Source: Methylocella sp.
GTDB lineage: Bacteria; Pseudomonadota; Alphaproteobacteria; Rhizobiales; Beijerinckiaceae
Reading direction: 5' to 3'
DNA: 64,000 bases
NCBI GenBank assembly: GCA_037200525.1
Contig: JBBCGG010000001.1
Coordinates: 3,464,501-3,528,500 of the forward strand
Position numbers and translations under genes: made by a program. The first letter of the stretch is position 1. Every line of letters starts with the position of its first letter. Below are positions 9,360-18,589 of this stretch, piece by piece. The notes under the pieces were generated by a model. That model was not told where the DNA came from and searched no databases. It saw nothing but the letters and a program-made list of their open reading frames with translations.

Positions 9360-10197
9360 GGGTCCAGACTCACAACCAGTAGCAAACGGTAGCGGCGATG
9401 CAGACTGTCGCGAGGAAGTTTATGGCGTTTCGGTCGTAGCGGGTAGCCACGCGCCTGAAGTCTTTCAGGCGGCAGAACATGCGTTCGATGGCGTTGCGGT
9501 TTCGATAGAGGAAGGGCGAGAAGCAGTTCTTCCACCTGCGATTGGCCTTGGGCGGGATATTCGGCATAGCTCCGCGCTCCTCGACCTGCCGACGGATCGC
9601 ATTTGCGTCGTAGCCCTTGTCGCCATGGAGGATTTCGCAAGGAGGAAGTCGCGCGATAAGCTCCGCGCCCGCCGAGCAATCGGCGATTTGGCCGCCGGTG
9701 AGCATGAAAGACAGCGGGCGGCAGTCCGCATCGGTCAATGCGTGGATTTTGGTTGTGCGCCCGCCGCGCGAACGGCCGATGGCCTGATTCTTCTCCCCCC
9801 TTTGCCGCCACTGGCCGAGCGATGCGCCTTGACCGCCGAGGAGTCGATGAGGACCTGCGCCGGCGGCCCGCCTGCTTGCGCAAGCGCGTGGAACAGATCG
9901 ATCCAAACGCCCTTAGCAGCCCAGCGAACGTAGCGATTGTAGAGAGTCTTCTTTGGCCCGTACTCCAGCGGCGCGTCAATCCAGCGTCCGCCAGATTTCA
10001 GCACATGAATGATCCCGCTGATCACCCGGCGATCATCGACGCGCGCCTTGCCGCGCGTGTCCGTGGGAAGATGCGGCGCGATCTTCGCGAACTGCGCGTC
10101 CGTCAGCCAGAATTGATCCCGATTCATAGTCGCTTCCTTTCGGAAGCTGTGAATCACAATCCGCCTGTCACGCCAACCATTTTATGGGTCTGGGCCC
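9360..10197 (-). mobile_element. IS5-family (IS427-like group) insertion sequence, copy A
   Basis: An 838-bp element bounded by imperfect 16-bp inverted repeats: GGGTCCAGACTCACAA on the left and the reverse complement GGGCCCAGACCCATAA on the right (13 of 16 identical). The flanks read TTA and TAG, consistent with a TA target duplication. It encodes one DDE transposase in two overlapping frames. It was inserted in the 3' end of the TPR gene; the last codons and stop of that gene now come from the right end of the element. Confidence 0.85.
9370..10127 (-). CDS. IS5-family transposase made by -1 frameshift
   Basis: Two frames make one DDE transposase. The first starts MNRDQFWLTDAQFAKIAPHL (ATG at 10127, GGAAG-type ribosome site before it) and carries the first catalytic Asp in VLIDSSAVKAHRSA. 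The second carries GRSRGGRTTKIHALTDADCR, the second Asp in LHGDKGYDANAI and the Glu in RNRNAIERMFCRLKDFRRVA. The frames meet at a run A3G6 on the coding strand (9795-9803); slipping back one base after GGCAAAGGGGGG joins GKGG to EKNQAIGRSR. That is the usual programmed frameshift of this group, so the transposase may be functional. Confidence 0.85.
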
Positions 10198-11713
10198 TAG
10201 GGACGCCGCTGGCGCGGTCTTTCGGATTTAGGCGCTTCGCCTCGAGAAAATCGCTTGCGCTTCTATCGATATCGCCTTTTGCCTTATAGGCGACGCCGCG
10301 GTTGAGGAATGCATCGCCGTCATTCGGATTGAGGCGGATAGCTTCGTTATAATCGGCTATGGCGCGGTCGTGATCGCCATTCGCTGCGTAGGCGACGCCG
10401 CGACTGATGAATGCGACCGCGTTATTCGGATTGAGACGGATCGCATCGTTGAAGTCGGCGATGGCGTGGTCATGATCGCCCTTGGCCTCATAGGCGACGC
10501 CGCGGTTATCGAACGCTATGGCCTCCTTCGGATCCAGGCGGATAGCCTCGCTGTAATCGGAGATGGCGCGGTCGTGATCGCCGCCGGCCGCGTATGCTAT
10601 GCCGCGACCGATGAATGCGGTCGCATAATTCGGGTTGAGGCGAATCGCGTCGCTGAAGTCGGCGATGGCGTGGTCATAGTCGCCTTTGGCTTCATAAGCG
10701 GCGCCGCGGTTATCAAACGCCACGGCGTCCTTCGGATCGAGGCGAATCGCCTCGCTGAAGTCGGCGACGGCGCGATCTAAATCGCCCTTTGCCTTGTAGG
10801 CGAGGCCGCGGTTATCAAATGCGACGGTCGCCCTGGGATCAAGGCGGAGAGCTTCGTTGTAATCGGCGATGGCGCGATCAAGATCGCCCTTTGCCTTGTA
10901 GGCGACGCCGCGATTTTCGAACGCGATGACGTCTTTAGGGTCAAGGCGGATCGTTTCGCTGTAGTCGGCGATGGCGCGATCAAGATCGCCCTTTGCCTTG
11001 TAGGCGACGCCGCGGTTCTTCAGCGCAAAGGGGTCATTGGGATTGAGGCGGATCGCTTCGCCGTAGTCGGCGATGGCGCGATCAAGATCGCCTTTCGCCT
11101 TGTAAGCAATGGCGCGGTTCTTCAGCGCAATTGCGTAATTCGGTTTGAGACGGATGGCTTCACTGTAGTCGGCGACGGCGTGATCGAGATCATTTTTTGC
11201 TTTATAGGCGATGCCGCGGTTCTCGAATGCGATGGCGTCGCTCGGGTTGAGACGGATCGCTTCGCTGTAATCAGCGATGGCGCGATCGTGGTCGCCCTTG
11301 GCTTCGAATGCGACGCCGCGGTTGATGAATGCGGCAGGATTGCTTGGATTAATTCGGATCGCCTCGCCGAAGTCGGCGATAGAGCGGTCGTGGTCGCCTT
11401 TGGCTCTGAATGTGACGCCGCGGTTGATGAATGCGGCGGCATTATTCGGATCGAGGCGGATCGCTTCGCCGAAATCCGCGATGGCGCGGTCATGATCACC
11501 CTTGCTCTCGTAGACGGCGCCGCGATTGCCGAACACGACTGCAAGGCCCTTGCCGGAAATCTTCCCCGATGCAATCAGATTCGTGCAGGCGGCCAATGTC
11601 GCATCAGCGGGCAAGGCGTTGGAGCCGCAGACGCTTGCGTCATCCGCCAAGGCTGGCACCGGGAACCAGATCGCCATGGTCCAGAGCAGCGCCAAGCCAA
11701 ACCTGAGAGACAT
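10154..11713 (-). CDS. secreted protein of 13 tetratricopeptide repeats, 3' end replaced by an IS
   Basis: About 519 residues from the preferred start MSLRFGLALLWTM, which gives a good Sec signal peptide (cleavage near PALADDASVC); an earlier ATG at 11749 adds 12 unlikely residues. After a short Cys-containing segment (CGSNALPADATLAACTNLI) come 13 near-perfect 34-residue TPRs of the form AFxNRGVAYKAKGDLDRAIA. Such proteins are scaffolds in the periplasm. The coding sequence runs into the IS5-family element: the native frame ends around KDRASGVP and the last residues (RAQTHKMVGVTGGL) and the stop are encoded by the IS end. All repeats are intact, so only a tail is lost and the protein may still work. 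The binding partner is unknown. Confidence 0.82.
   Translation of the reverse strand: MSLRFGLALLWTMAIWFPVPALADDASVCGSNALPADATLAACTNLIASGKISGKGLAVVFGNRGAVYESKGDHDRAIADFGEAIRLDPNNAAAFINRGVTFRAKGDHDRSIADFGEAIRINPSNPAAFINRGVAFEAKGDHDRAIADYSEAIRLNPSDAIAFENRGIAYKAKNDLDHAVADYSEAIRLKPNYAIALKNRAIAYKAKGDLDRAIADYGEAIRLNPNDPFALKNRGVAYKAKGDLDRAIADYSETIRLDPKDVIAFENRGVAYKAKGDLDRAIADYNEALRLDPRATVAFDNRGLAYKAKGDLDRAVADFSEAIRLDPKDAVAFDNRGAAYEAKGDYDHAIADFSDAIRLNPNYATAFIGRGIAYAAGGDHDRAISDYSEAIRLDPKEAIAFDNRGVAYEAKGDHDHAIADFNDAIRLNPNNAVAFISRGVAYAANGDHDRAIADYNEAIRLNPNDGDAFLNRGVAYKAKGDIDRSASDFLEAKRLNPKDRASGVPRAQTHKMVGVTGGL
10214..11542 (-). repeat. thirteen 102-bp coding repeats (TPR array)
   Basis: The region repeats with a 102-bp period, one repeat per TPR unit, with phrases such as gcctttgccttgtaggcgac returning several times nearly unchanged. 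It is coding, and units 5 to 8 are closest to one another, which suggests recent unit duplication by unequal exchange. Confidence 0.85.
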
Positions 11714-12300
11714 GCCAATACTCCTTCTGTGATTGTCCGGCGTTTTCATAAGGAATGCTTATCGGGCCGCTTCAAATAAAACCAAACGAAGAGCCTTTCA
11801 CGCAAAGATTTCGCTCAATCCACGCGGCGATTGCAATGACGTACGATGCCGCTCCCTTACAGCGAAAGTTCGGGGCGTAGGCCTTTGGGAAGTAGCGTGA
11901 AGCCGTCGCCGCGCGCTCCGGTTGGCGATATGACAAAAACCGTCAAGAGACAATCTCGCGCCCATTTCCGGGCTTTCGGTCGGACCGATTTCGAGATCGC
12001 GATCGGCGCCTTTATCGTAAGACCAGACCTGCACTGTATTGTCGGGGTCTATCAGGTCGAGCGCCTGGACAATTTTTGGCAGCGCTGACGAAGAACATCA
12101 GGCTTGCCGTCAATATCGATCACAAGGAACCGGCCGATATATAGTACCTATTCTATAATACTCGGCAATTACTCCATACACTCATGGATTTTATCCTGAT
12201 ATTTCGGGAGTTTTTCTTTCTTGTGCGATCTAGGCTAGATGCCGCAGGATGCCCATTGCTGCGTAGTGAGCGGCTCCGGCAAAAGAGATTGTAATTGTAG
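11714..12300. other. intergenic region, possible decayed reading frame
   Basis: 587 bp between the divergent TPR gene and the sensor kinase. On the minus strand between about 11850 and 12130 two overlapping frames look protein-like (FLVIDIDGKPDVLRQ, then LPKIVQALDLIDPDNTVQVW), which could be one frameshifted old gene, but I recognise no family. The part 12130-12300 is AT-rich and is the likely promoter area of the kinase operon. Confidence 0.4.
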
Positions 12301-13737
12301 ATGTCGAATTTCCTCCGAACCCGCGCCTCTATGCGAACGCGGCTCATTCTTATTCCAACGGCGCTTCTTGGCCTTGGTATAGCCATTGCAATTTTCGTCA
12401 CGCTTTATGATTCAAAAAGCCGCATCGATTCGGAAATCGCCTCGGGCGTCAATCTTGGCAGTCTGCTTATCGAATATGCGCTCGACAACGTCAGCGTTTC
12501 ACCAGATCCGGAAGAAGCGCTAAAGCAACTGCAACTCGAATTGTCGAAGGTCCGCCATATCTCCGTCAGCTATCTGCCGAGCCCCGGCGAAGCGCTGGAT
12601 GCGCCGCCGACAAGCGCCCAAAATTCCGAGGCTCCAAAGTGGTTCTTGGATTTGTTCCAAGCGCCAAAATTGGTCAAATCCTATCCTGTCTTTGTCAACG
12701 GCCGGAGAGCCGGCCAGCTCGTCATGTGGACGCGCCCATCCGATGAAGTAGCCGAAATTTGGGGAAGCCTCGTCTTTCTGACCGGATTGCTTGGCGCGGT
12801 TTCAATATCGATCGTGAGCTTGATTGCGCTAACTGCGCGACAAACCCTGAAGCCATTGAATGATCTGATGGACGGTTTGGGCCGTTTGCAACGCGGACAA
12901 TTCGACGATCTCGGCGAAATCCGAATTGTTGAACTGCGCGACATCGGCGAGCAGTTCAACCGGCTTGCCCGTAGCCTCGCCCGCACGGAAGCCGACAATC
13001 ATCTGCTGATCGATCGCTTGATGTCCATTCAGGAGGCTGAACGCAAAGAGCTCGCGCGCGAACTGCACGACGAATTCGGCGCTTCGCTTTTTGGCATTAG
13101 GGCCGGCGCCGCCTGCATTATCGAAGACGCCTCATCGGAGGCGAATGAAGAACGAATGCAGGAAATCGTAACTCGCGCTGCGGCCATCTCGTCGCTGGTC
13201 GATACCATCCAAAAGCAGAACTACCGCATTCTCGAGCGCATTCGCCCCCTGATCCTTCATCAGATCGGGCTCGTCAACGCCATCGGCGATCTTGTCAATC
13301 AGTGGCGCGCCGCTCACCGCGATGTCGAGTGCGATGTTGATCTGCCGGAAGACCGGCTCGCTTTGAGCGAGGACGTCAGTTTGGCGACGTACCGCATAGT
13401 GCAGGAATGCCTGACGAATGTGGCGCGTCATGCAAAAGCACAATTCGTTCGAGTCGCCGTGCAATGGCTTGGTCCCAAAGAGGGCGCGGCAGCCGAACAC
13501 GATATCCATTGCATCCAAGTCTCGATTGAGGACGATGGGATCGGGCTTCCGCCAGATTTGCGATTCGGATTTGGTCTTCTTGGAATGAGCGAACGCGTGC
13601 GCAAGCTCGGCGGGCGGCTCACTATCGGCAACGGACCGCATGCGGGAACCTTGATAGAAGCAATCATCCCCCTGGCTGGATCACCAACTCAAACAATATG
13701 GCCGGTTTATTCGAATCCTGAGGATCTTGAGGCATGA
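12301..13737 (+). CDS. NarX/UhpB-type sensor histidine kinase with HAMP domain
   Basis: A 478-residue membrane kinase. Transmembrane helix 1 is at about residues 13-36 (LILIPTALLGLGIAIAIFV), a roughly 110-residue periplasmic part follows, then helix 2 at about 157-182 (LVFLTGLLGAVSISIVSLIA) and a HAMP linker (LKPLNDLMDGLGRLQRGQFD). The HisKA_3 box EAERKELARELHDEFGASL carries the phospho-acceptor His256. The HATPase_c part shows VQECLTNVARHAKA, EDDGIGLPPDL and GFGLLGMSERVRKLGG. The gene overlaps the response regulator gene by 4 bp (ATGA), so they form one operon. The signal is unknown; the neighbouring haem peroxidase gene is a candidate target, by position only. Confidence 0.9.
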   Translation: MSNFLRTRASMRTRLILIPTALLGLGIAIAIFVTLYDSKSRIDSEIASGVNLGSLLIEYALDNVSVSPDPEEALKQLQLELSKVRHISVSYLPSPGEALDAPPTSAQNSEAPKWFLDLFQAPKLVKSYPVFVNGRRAGQLVMWTRPSDEVAEIWGSLVFLTGLLGAVSISIVSLIALTARQTLKPLNDLMDGLGRLQRGQFDDLGEIRIVELRDIGEQFNRLARSLARTEADNHLLIDRLMSIQEAERKELARELHDEFGASLFGIRAGAACIIEDASSEANEERMQEIVTRAAAISSLVDTIQKQNYRILERIRPLILHQIGLVNAIGDLVNQWRAAHRDVECDVDLPEDRLALSEDVSLATYRIVQECLTNVARHAKAQFVRVAVQWLGPKEGAAAEHDIHCIQVSIEDDGIGLPPDLRFGFGLLGMSERVRKLGGRLTIGNGPHAGTLIEAIIPLAGSPTQTIWPVYSNPEDLEA

Positions 13738-14369
13738 GCGATCAGGTGAAAGTGCTGGTGATCGAAGATCACCCGATCGTATGGGATGGCTGTCAGCGCA
13801 TTCTCAGTCGCCGCGCCGATTTTATCGTCAAAGAAGCGATGTCCGCCGCGATCGGAATTGCCCTGAACCGGGAATTTCTTCCCGATGTGATTCTGCTGGA
13901 TGTGGGGCTGCCCGACGCAAGCGGCTTCGACATTATATCGGAGCTTATGGCTGACAATGAGCAAGTCAAGGTCGTCATCTTCACGATGTATGAAGCAACC
14001 AGTTTTGTGACCTTAGCGCTGGAAAAGGGCGCGGCAGGCTATACCACCAAGAACGATGATCCGAACACGATCCTCCAGGCAATTGACAAGGTTCGCGCTG
14101 GGTCCATCTACCTCGGCCAAGCGGTTGCTCAGAACCTTGCGATGAATAGTCTGGCGCGGACCAACGGTCCTCTGCGCGAATTGAACGACAGGGAACGACA
14201 GATCATAGCCCTTCTGGGCGAGGGCAAAAGTTTAACGGAGATTTCGGTTCAGCTCGTCCTTGGCTACAAGACCGTCGCCAACGCCGTCACCGTCATCAAA
14301 CAGAAGTTGAGAATTCCAACGAGTTCGGCGCTGATTAAATTCGCTGTGGAGCTGAAATCGGGGTCATGA
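13734..14369 (+). CDS. NarL/LuxR-type response regulator
   Basis: A 211-residue partner of the preceding kinase. The receiver domain has the acidic pair in VLVIEDHPIVWDG, phospho-acceptor Asp56 in DVILLDVGLPDASG, Thr in VVIFTMYEAT and a Lys in the loop YTTKNDDP. The C-terminal DNA-binding domain holds LNDRERQIIALLGEGKSLTE and KTVANAVTVIKQKL, a LuxR helix-turn-helix, slightly diverged from the usual SxKTVxxHxxxIxxKL (Asn-Ala where His is common). The 4-bp overlap with the kinase gene supports pairing. Downstream lies an inverted repeat at 14497-14532. Confidence 0.9.
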   Translation: MSDQVKVLVIEDHPIVWDGCQRILSRRADFIVKEAMSAAIGIALNREFLPDVILLDVGLPDASGFDIISELMADNEQVKVVIFTMYEATSFVTLALEKGAAGYTTKNDDPNTILQAIDKVRAGSIYLGQAVAQNLAMNSLARTNGPLRELNDRERQIIALLGEGKSLTEISVQLVLGYKTVANAVTVIKQKLRIPTSSALIKFAVELKSGS

Positions 14370-14496
14370 CGTTTGGGCGCCCGCGGCGGCGTAGCCGGCT
14401 GGCCGGCCTTTGATACGCGCCGGATCCTAGCGCCCTCGCAACTCGACGGTGTAAGGGGTTCTAAAGGCGAGGATTGTCTTGCGCCGATCTGCCGCT

Positions 14497-14532
14497 CTCA
14501 GTTGGCTGAGCTCATACGCCCCTCCAACTGAG
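14497..14532. promoter_or_regulatory. 9-bp perfect inverted repeat between convergent genes
   Basis: CTCAGTTGG and CCAACTGAG are separated by 18 bp. The repeat stands between the regulator gene and the convergent peroxidase gene. It could be a bidirectional terminator stem without a T-run or an operator; function is not clear. Confidence 0.35.
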
Positions 14533-14566
14533 CATCCCCAAGGGGTAAGCGGCGATCCCCGCGGGG

Positions 14567-15982
14567 CTATTTTAGCTGCCGGGTTTTTGATCCCGCTTCC
14601 GCGTGCGGTCGATCAATCTGATAGCCATCCGTCAAGGTCTGGAGGAACGCGATCACGTCCGCGATTTCCTTATCGTTCAATGCGGGCTTATCGCCTTTCA
14701 CGCGGTCAAACGGCGCGTCCGCCACATCGACATTGCCTTTATATTCTGGCGGAAGGTCGTCATAAGCATCGATTTCGCCGTTTGCGAGCTTCGGATACCA
14801 TTTGGCGGCATCTATTTCACGCTCGACATAAAAATGCATGACGGCGTCGAGCGAATGGAAGAAGCCATTGTGGAAGAACACTTTGCGCGTCGCCACATTG
14901 CGCAATGTGGGGGTCTTGAACAAGCCGCAATAGGAAGCCGCCTGGGCGTAATCTTTACGGAACGGACCGCAGAGCCCAAGATCGTAATAATGCGGATCGC
15001 TGTTGGCCGGAATATCGCGATTGCGCGGCCCGGCGAGCGCCTCAAACTGATAATCGGTGAACGCCGGCTGGAACATTCCATCGCGTGACGGCTTGTCGAT
15101 ATGGCACGACGAACAATTGCCCTTGAGGGGATCCTCGAACAGCTTCATGCCCCGCATTTCAGCCTTGCTGAGCTGAGTCTTGCCGGCGAGAAACGCATCA
15201 AATTTGCTGTCGTAAGGATGGAAACTTGGATCTTCTATCTGGAAGCGAACCAATGCGAATAGAGCTTCGTTCAGAGCGAGGTCTGGCTGCTCGAACACAT
15301 GCTCTCCGAACAATTGCTTCATATCGTCCGCGTAGGCGGCGTGCTTGAGGCGGTCGAGCGCCTCATCGGCGTTGCTGTTGTTCATTTCATTCGGGTCGAG
15401 CAACGGCCCAAGCGCCTGACTTTGCATGGTGTCCGCCCGGCCATCCCAATCTAGGCCGCCCTGCGGAACGTTCGCCTCGGCTGCGGCAAGCAAAGCGTTG
15501 CCCTTGTCGGCCTTGGCGACCGCAGCAACCTTGACACCAGCGGCTGGCTTGACCGCCGCCGCGGGGGCTTCCATATCCGGTATCGCCGGGTTAGGGCCAA
15601 TCGTGAAGTTTGGATTGTGCTCCAGATAGCGCAGCGACGGCGTCGCTCGCACGCCCGCGCTTTTCATCTCTGGGCCGCCCAGTTGCACTGCGAGATCGTT
15701 GGGCGGCGCATATGCATTCGCGGGACTATGGCACGAGGCGCAAGCAAGCTGCCCAGAGCCCGACAATGAAGGATCGAAGAACATCTTGCGGCCCAATTCC
15801 GCAACCGCGGAAAGCCCCTTCGGCTTGGTGGAGACGCCGGTAGCTCGAGTCGCATGACCTTCGCCGTCGGTCAGCAGGATGCCGAGGGCCAGAGGCATGA
15901 CCAGCGCCACGGACAGCAAGGCGGACATCCGCATAGACGGGGCCCGTTTGAAAATCGATGCGCCTTCGAAGAAATGCTTCAT
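14567..15982 (-). CDS. di-haem cytochrome c peroxidase / MauG family protein
   Basis: A 471-residue exported protein. The N-terminus (MRMSALLSVALVMPLALGIL within the first 40 residues) is a signal peptide or anchor. Two CXXCH haem c sites are visible: GQLACASCHSPANAYAPP in the first domain and KGNCSSCHIDKPSRDG in the second, with the family context GRKMFFDPSLSGSG and KTPTLRNVATRKVFFHNG. These enzymes reduce hydrogen peroxide with electrons from cytochromes or, in the MauG branch, oxidise protein residues. About 60 residues (VKPAAGVKVAAVAKADKGNA) between the domains form an Ala/Lys-rich insertion not usual in the family. The gene is convergent with the two-component operon and has its own promoter region at 15983-16020. 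Confidence 0.87.
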   Translation of the reverse strand: MKHFFEGASIFKRAPSMRMSALLSVALVMPLALGILLTDGEGHATRATGVSTKPKGLSAVAELGRKMFFDPSLSGSGQLACASCHSPANAYAPPNDLAVQLGGPEMKSAGVRATPSLRYLEHNPNFTIGPNPAIPDMEAPAAAVKPAAGVKVAAVAKADKGNALLAAAEANVPQGGLDWDGRADTMQSQALGPLLDPNEMNNSNADEALDRLKHAAYADDMKQLFGEHVFEQPDLALNEALFALVRFQIEDPSFHPYDSKFDAFLAGKTQLSKAEMRGMKLFEDPLKGNCSSCHIDKPSRDGMFQPAFTDYQFEALAGPRNRDIPANSDPHYYDLGLCGPFRKDYAQAASYCGLFKTPTLRNVATRKVFFHNGFFHSLDAVMHFYVEREIDAAKWYPKLANGEIDAYDDLPPEYKGNVDVADAPFDRVKGDKPALNDKEIADVIAFLQTLTDGYQIDRPHAEAGSKTRQLK

Positions 15983-16023
15983 TGAAAATGATCGTCAATT
16001 GGAGAACGAGAAAGTCACAAATT

Positions 16024-16052
16024 GGGGCGGACCAATCATCTCTGTCCGCCCC
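16024..16052. terminator. terminator-like hairpin downstream of the phosphoesterase gene
   Basis: GGGGCGGA and TCCGCCCC form a perfect 8-bp stem with a 13-base loop, 37 bp beyond the phosphoesterase stop codon and followed on the minus strand by AATTT. It fits a Rho-independent terminator for that gene, with a weak T-run. Confidence 0.6.
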
Positions 16053-16088
16053 AAAAGCTCGCGTCTATGGACGCTCGCGCTTAGTTAC

Positions 16089-17773
16089 TTAGTTAATTGG
16101 CGTGCCGTCGATCGCGTCGAGGATCAGCACCTTGTTCGGCTTCTGATTAAAGTCAAACATGCCTTCGATCGATCCGGCGACGTTGTCGTAGGAACCTTCA
16201 CCGGTCCGCTCGCCCTTGAGCCAGTTGTCTTCGATAAAGCGAAGGATCGATGCTTGGTCCGTCAAGGAATGATCGACGAAATTCGGCTTCGCGAAGGGCG
16301 AAATGACCAGCAGAGGCTGACGCGTGCCGTAGCCGCAGCGGCCGTTGACGGGTCTGCCGTTGACGCCATGCAACGCATTGCGCGGGGGTTTGCCGGGCGT
16401 CAGCTTCTCGTCGCCGATGGGGCCGCATTCCTGCGCAGTCAGGAACGCATCCTGAGCGCTGGTCGAGGGATTGAAGACGTGATTTTCGTGGTCGTACCAG
16501 CCATCCGAGTCGTCATAGGCGATGATCACCGCCGTGCTATCCCAGTCGGGGCTTTGCTCCAGCGTATTGATGATGCTCACGACGAAGTTCTGCTCGTCGA
16601 GCGGATCCGAATTGCCCGGGTGAGCGTCTTGGAAGGACGCCGCCTTCAGGAAGCTAACCGAGGGGAAGTTGCCCGATTCCACAGCCGCGGTGAAGTCGTT
16701 GATGTCATACTGGTGATTGGCTCCGCCGTCGTTCGACTTGCCAATGACCTTGATTGATTTCGGCCGCGTATGGTTGGGATTACGCGTCGACGCGTAATAT
16801 TGGAACGGCTGATGATGCTGCACATAGTCACCCTCATTCGCGCCGGTGACCGACGAGAACGTGCTGCGGGCGCAGCCGGTGGTGCCGTTGGCGTTGACCG
16901 TGGTCAGGTCGAAGCCGCCCTGGAACCAGCCCCAGGTGATATTCTGCTCATTCAAGAGGTCGCCGATGTTTCTGCCAACCATTTCGCTGGTGGGGTTGGT
17001 TTTGGAGGAGCAGACGTCCAAGAATGGATCGCTGTCGCCGAACATCGTGAAGCCGCCCTGACCGTCGTCAACGAGGTTGTTGCCCTGGCTGGCGCTGGTG
17101 ATCTGCATCCCGGCAGTGGTGAAGCCCAACGCGCCGTTGGTTTGTCCGGAAATCAGATTGATGGCGCCCGGCGTGGACGGACCAAATTGCGAGCTGTATG
17201 AATTATCGTTCATCGCGAAGTGCTGACCATAATTCCACAGCGCAGTGACCGTGTTGCCGTCGTAATAACCCATTACGAGGCCCTTGGTGTCGAAGACGCC
17301 GGTCCCGCCGGTGCCGGCCGTGCCGGTGTTCTTCGGGAACAGATCCATCTTGCCGTCGTCGAAAGCCGCCTGCTCGGGTCCATAGGCATGGTTCTGATCG
17401 GCCGTGTGGGCCTGAGAGCGATCGAGACGGAACGGGTTTGCGGCGCCAGCGCCGTTGGCCGGGTTGAGGTTCGGATTGCGGATCAGCAAAGCCTCATTCA
17501 ATCCGTCGATTTTCGGCGTGTTCGCGCGGGCCTTGAAAACTGGCTCCCCAGTCGGATTCGTCGCCTTCGGATAGGTGCCGAAATAATGATCGAATGATTC
17601 ATTCTCGCCGAAAATGACGACGAGGTGCTTGATGGGGGTCGCGGTGCGAACCGCGCCCTGCTTGCTCTCAGGCGACTTCCTGAGTTCGGCGCTGACGGCC
17701 GGGCTGATGCCATTGGCGGCGATCAGCGCAGACAAAAAAAGGCGGGTGCCGCCTTGTAACTATGTCGTTGCAT
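16089..17773 (-). CDS. secreted phosphoesterase (phospholipase C / acid phosphatase family), frameshift in the signal peptide
   Basis: The mature part of about 540 residues belongs to the phosphoesterase family that contains phospholipase C and AcpA-type acid phosphatases: IKHLVVIFGENESFDHYFGT near the N-terminus, NDNSYSSQFGPSTPGAINLI, IIAYDDSDGWYDHENHVF and RQPLLVISPFAKPNFVDHSL. The ATG at 17773 has a good ribosome site (AAAGAGAG) and would encode a textbook signal peptide, MQRHSYKAAPAFF followed by LSALIAANGISPAVSA, but the run of seven T on the coding strand (17734-17740) puts the two halves out of frame; eight T would join them. A TTG at 17735 is the only in-frame substitute and gives no complete signal peptide. 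The cause may be a real slip, phase variation or a sequencing error. Confidence 0.85.
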
Positions 17774-18148
17774 GAAACTCTCTTTGAATGGTGCAGAAAA
17801 GGGCTAAGCGCCGCTGACTGAAGGACGAAAAATCCGTTGCAGGCGGCCCTTTAATAGGGAAGAGACACGACACAAGAAAGACAATTATAACACACTAAAA
17901 TGACAATCGACATCAAGATGCAAGGCTGTACATGACAAAAGCAATAAGGAAAATGGAGAAGTGTCGGAGAAATATGACAATTATCACGACGCCCATTTGC
18001 GCAAATCGGCGCGCGGCGTTGGCTCCAGGATTCGGCTGGCTGCTCCCCGCAGCACGCCGCCCTCCCCCGGGCGGACCTGCCGACTTCAGGCTGACGGCGC
18101 GCAATCGTCACGGGACGCGGTTGGGATCGGTTTTGTCCGCTTTTGGCG
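17774..18148. other. intergenic region upstream of the phosphoesterase gene
   Basis: 375 bp, partly AT-rich (17840-17990), without a supported gene. ATGACAA occurs three times (17900, 17932, 17974), read TTGTCAT toward the phosphoesterase gene. This recalls half-sites of PhoB boxes (TGTCAT), which would suit a phosphatase, but the spacings (32 and 42 bp) do not match the 11-bp repeat of a true Pho box. Confidence 0.35.
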
Positions 18149-18516
18149 TCAGGCTGTTGCGCCGGTAGCGAGCCCCGCCAGAGCGCAGAGCTTGGCGTCG
18201 AGATTGAGAGCCGCGGCGGACACCTCGTCGTTGTGCAACCGGCTCTTCAAAGACGAAGGCAGGTCATAGGCCAGACGAACCTCGCCGGATGCCGTTTGGT
18301 AATCAGAACCCTGATCGGAACGTTGAGGCCGACGGGCATCATCGGCAACCCTGTGACGCTGCCCAGTTCGGCCTCAAAGGCGGCGACGACGGCCTCGAAG
18401 GAACGCTGGCTGACATGCTCGCAGTGCTGAACGATAAAGCTGTCGATCATGGCCGCCTCTTGTTCGTCCGCCGCATCGTCATGGCGGTCGATGTTGATCG
18501 GTTCGATTTGTACCAT
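18149..18516 (-). pseudogene. DUF302-family protein, shortened and frameshifted
   Basis: The minus strand reads MIDSFIVQHCEHVSQRSFEA and VVAAFEAELGSVTG in one frame and, after a shift near 18290, SGEVRLAYDLPSSLKSRL and AALNLDAKLCALAGLATGA in another. Together they match the start and end of DUF302 proteins, which normally have about 60 more residues between them. The middle seems deleted and the frame broken, so this is a remnant. The function of DUF302 is not established. Confidence 0.65.
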
Positions 18517-18589
18517 CGCGCGCCGGGAGCCGGCTATCATGTGAATGTGTGACGGAAACTGTTTTGACGGCGTGAGCAAACTCCGGCCC

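Noticed and set aside
10214-11542. Possible CRISPR or satellite array because of regular 102-bp repeats
   Set aside because: The period equals one TPR unit (34 codons), the frame is open throughout and there are no spacers.
17900-17980. A PhoB box upstream of the phosphoesterase gene
   Set aside because: Three ATGACAA repeats exist, but their spacing of 32 and 42 bp does not fit the 11-bp direct repeat of a Pho box.
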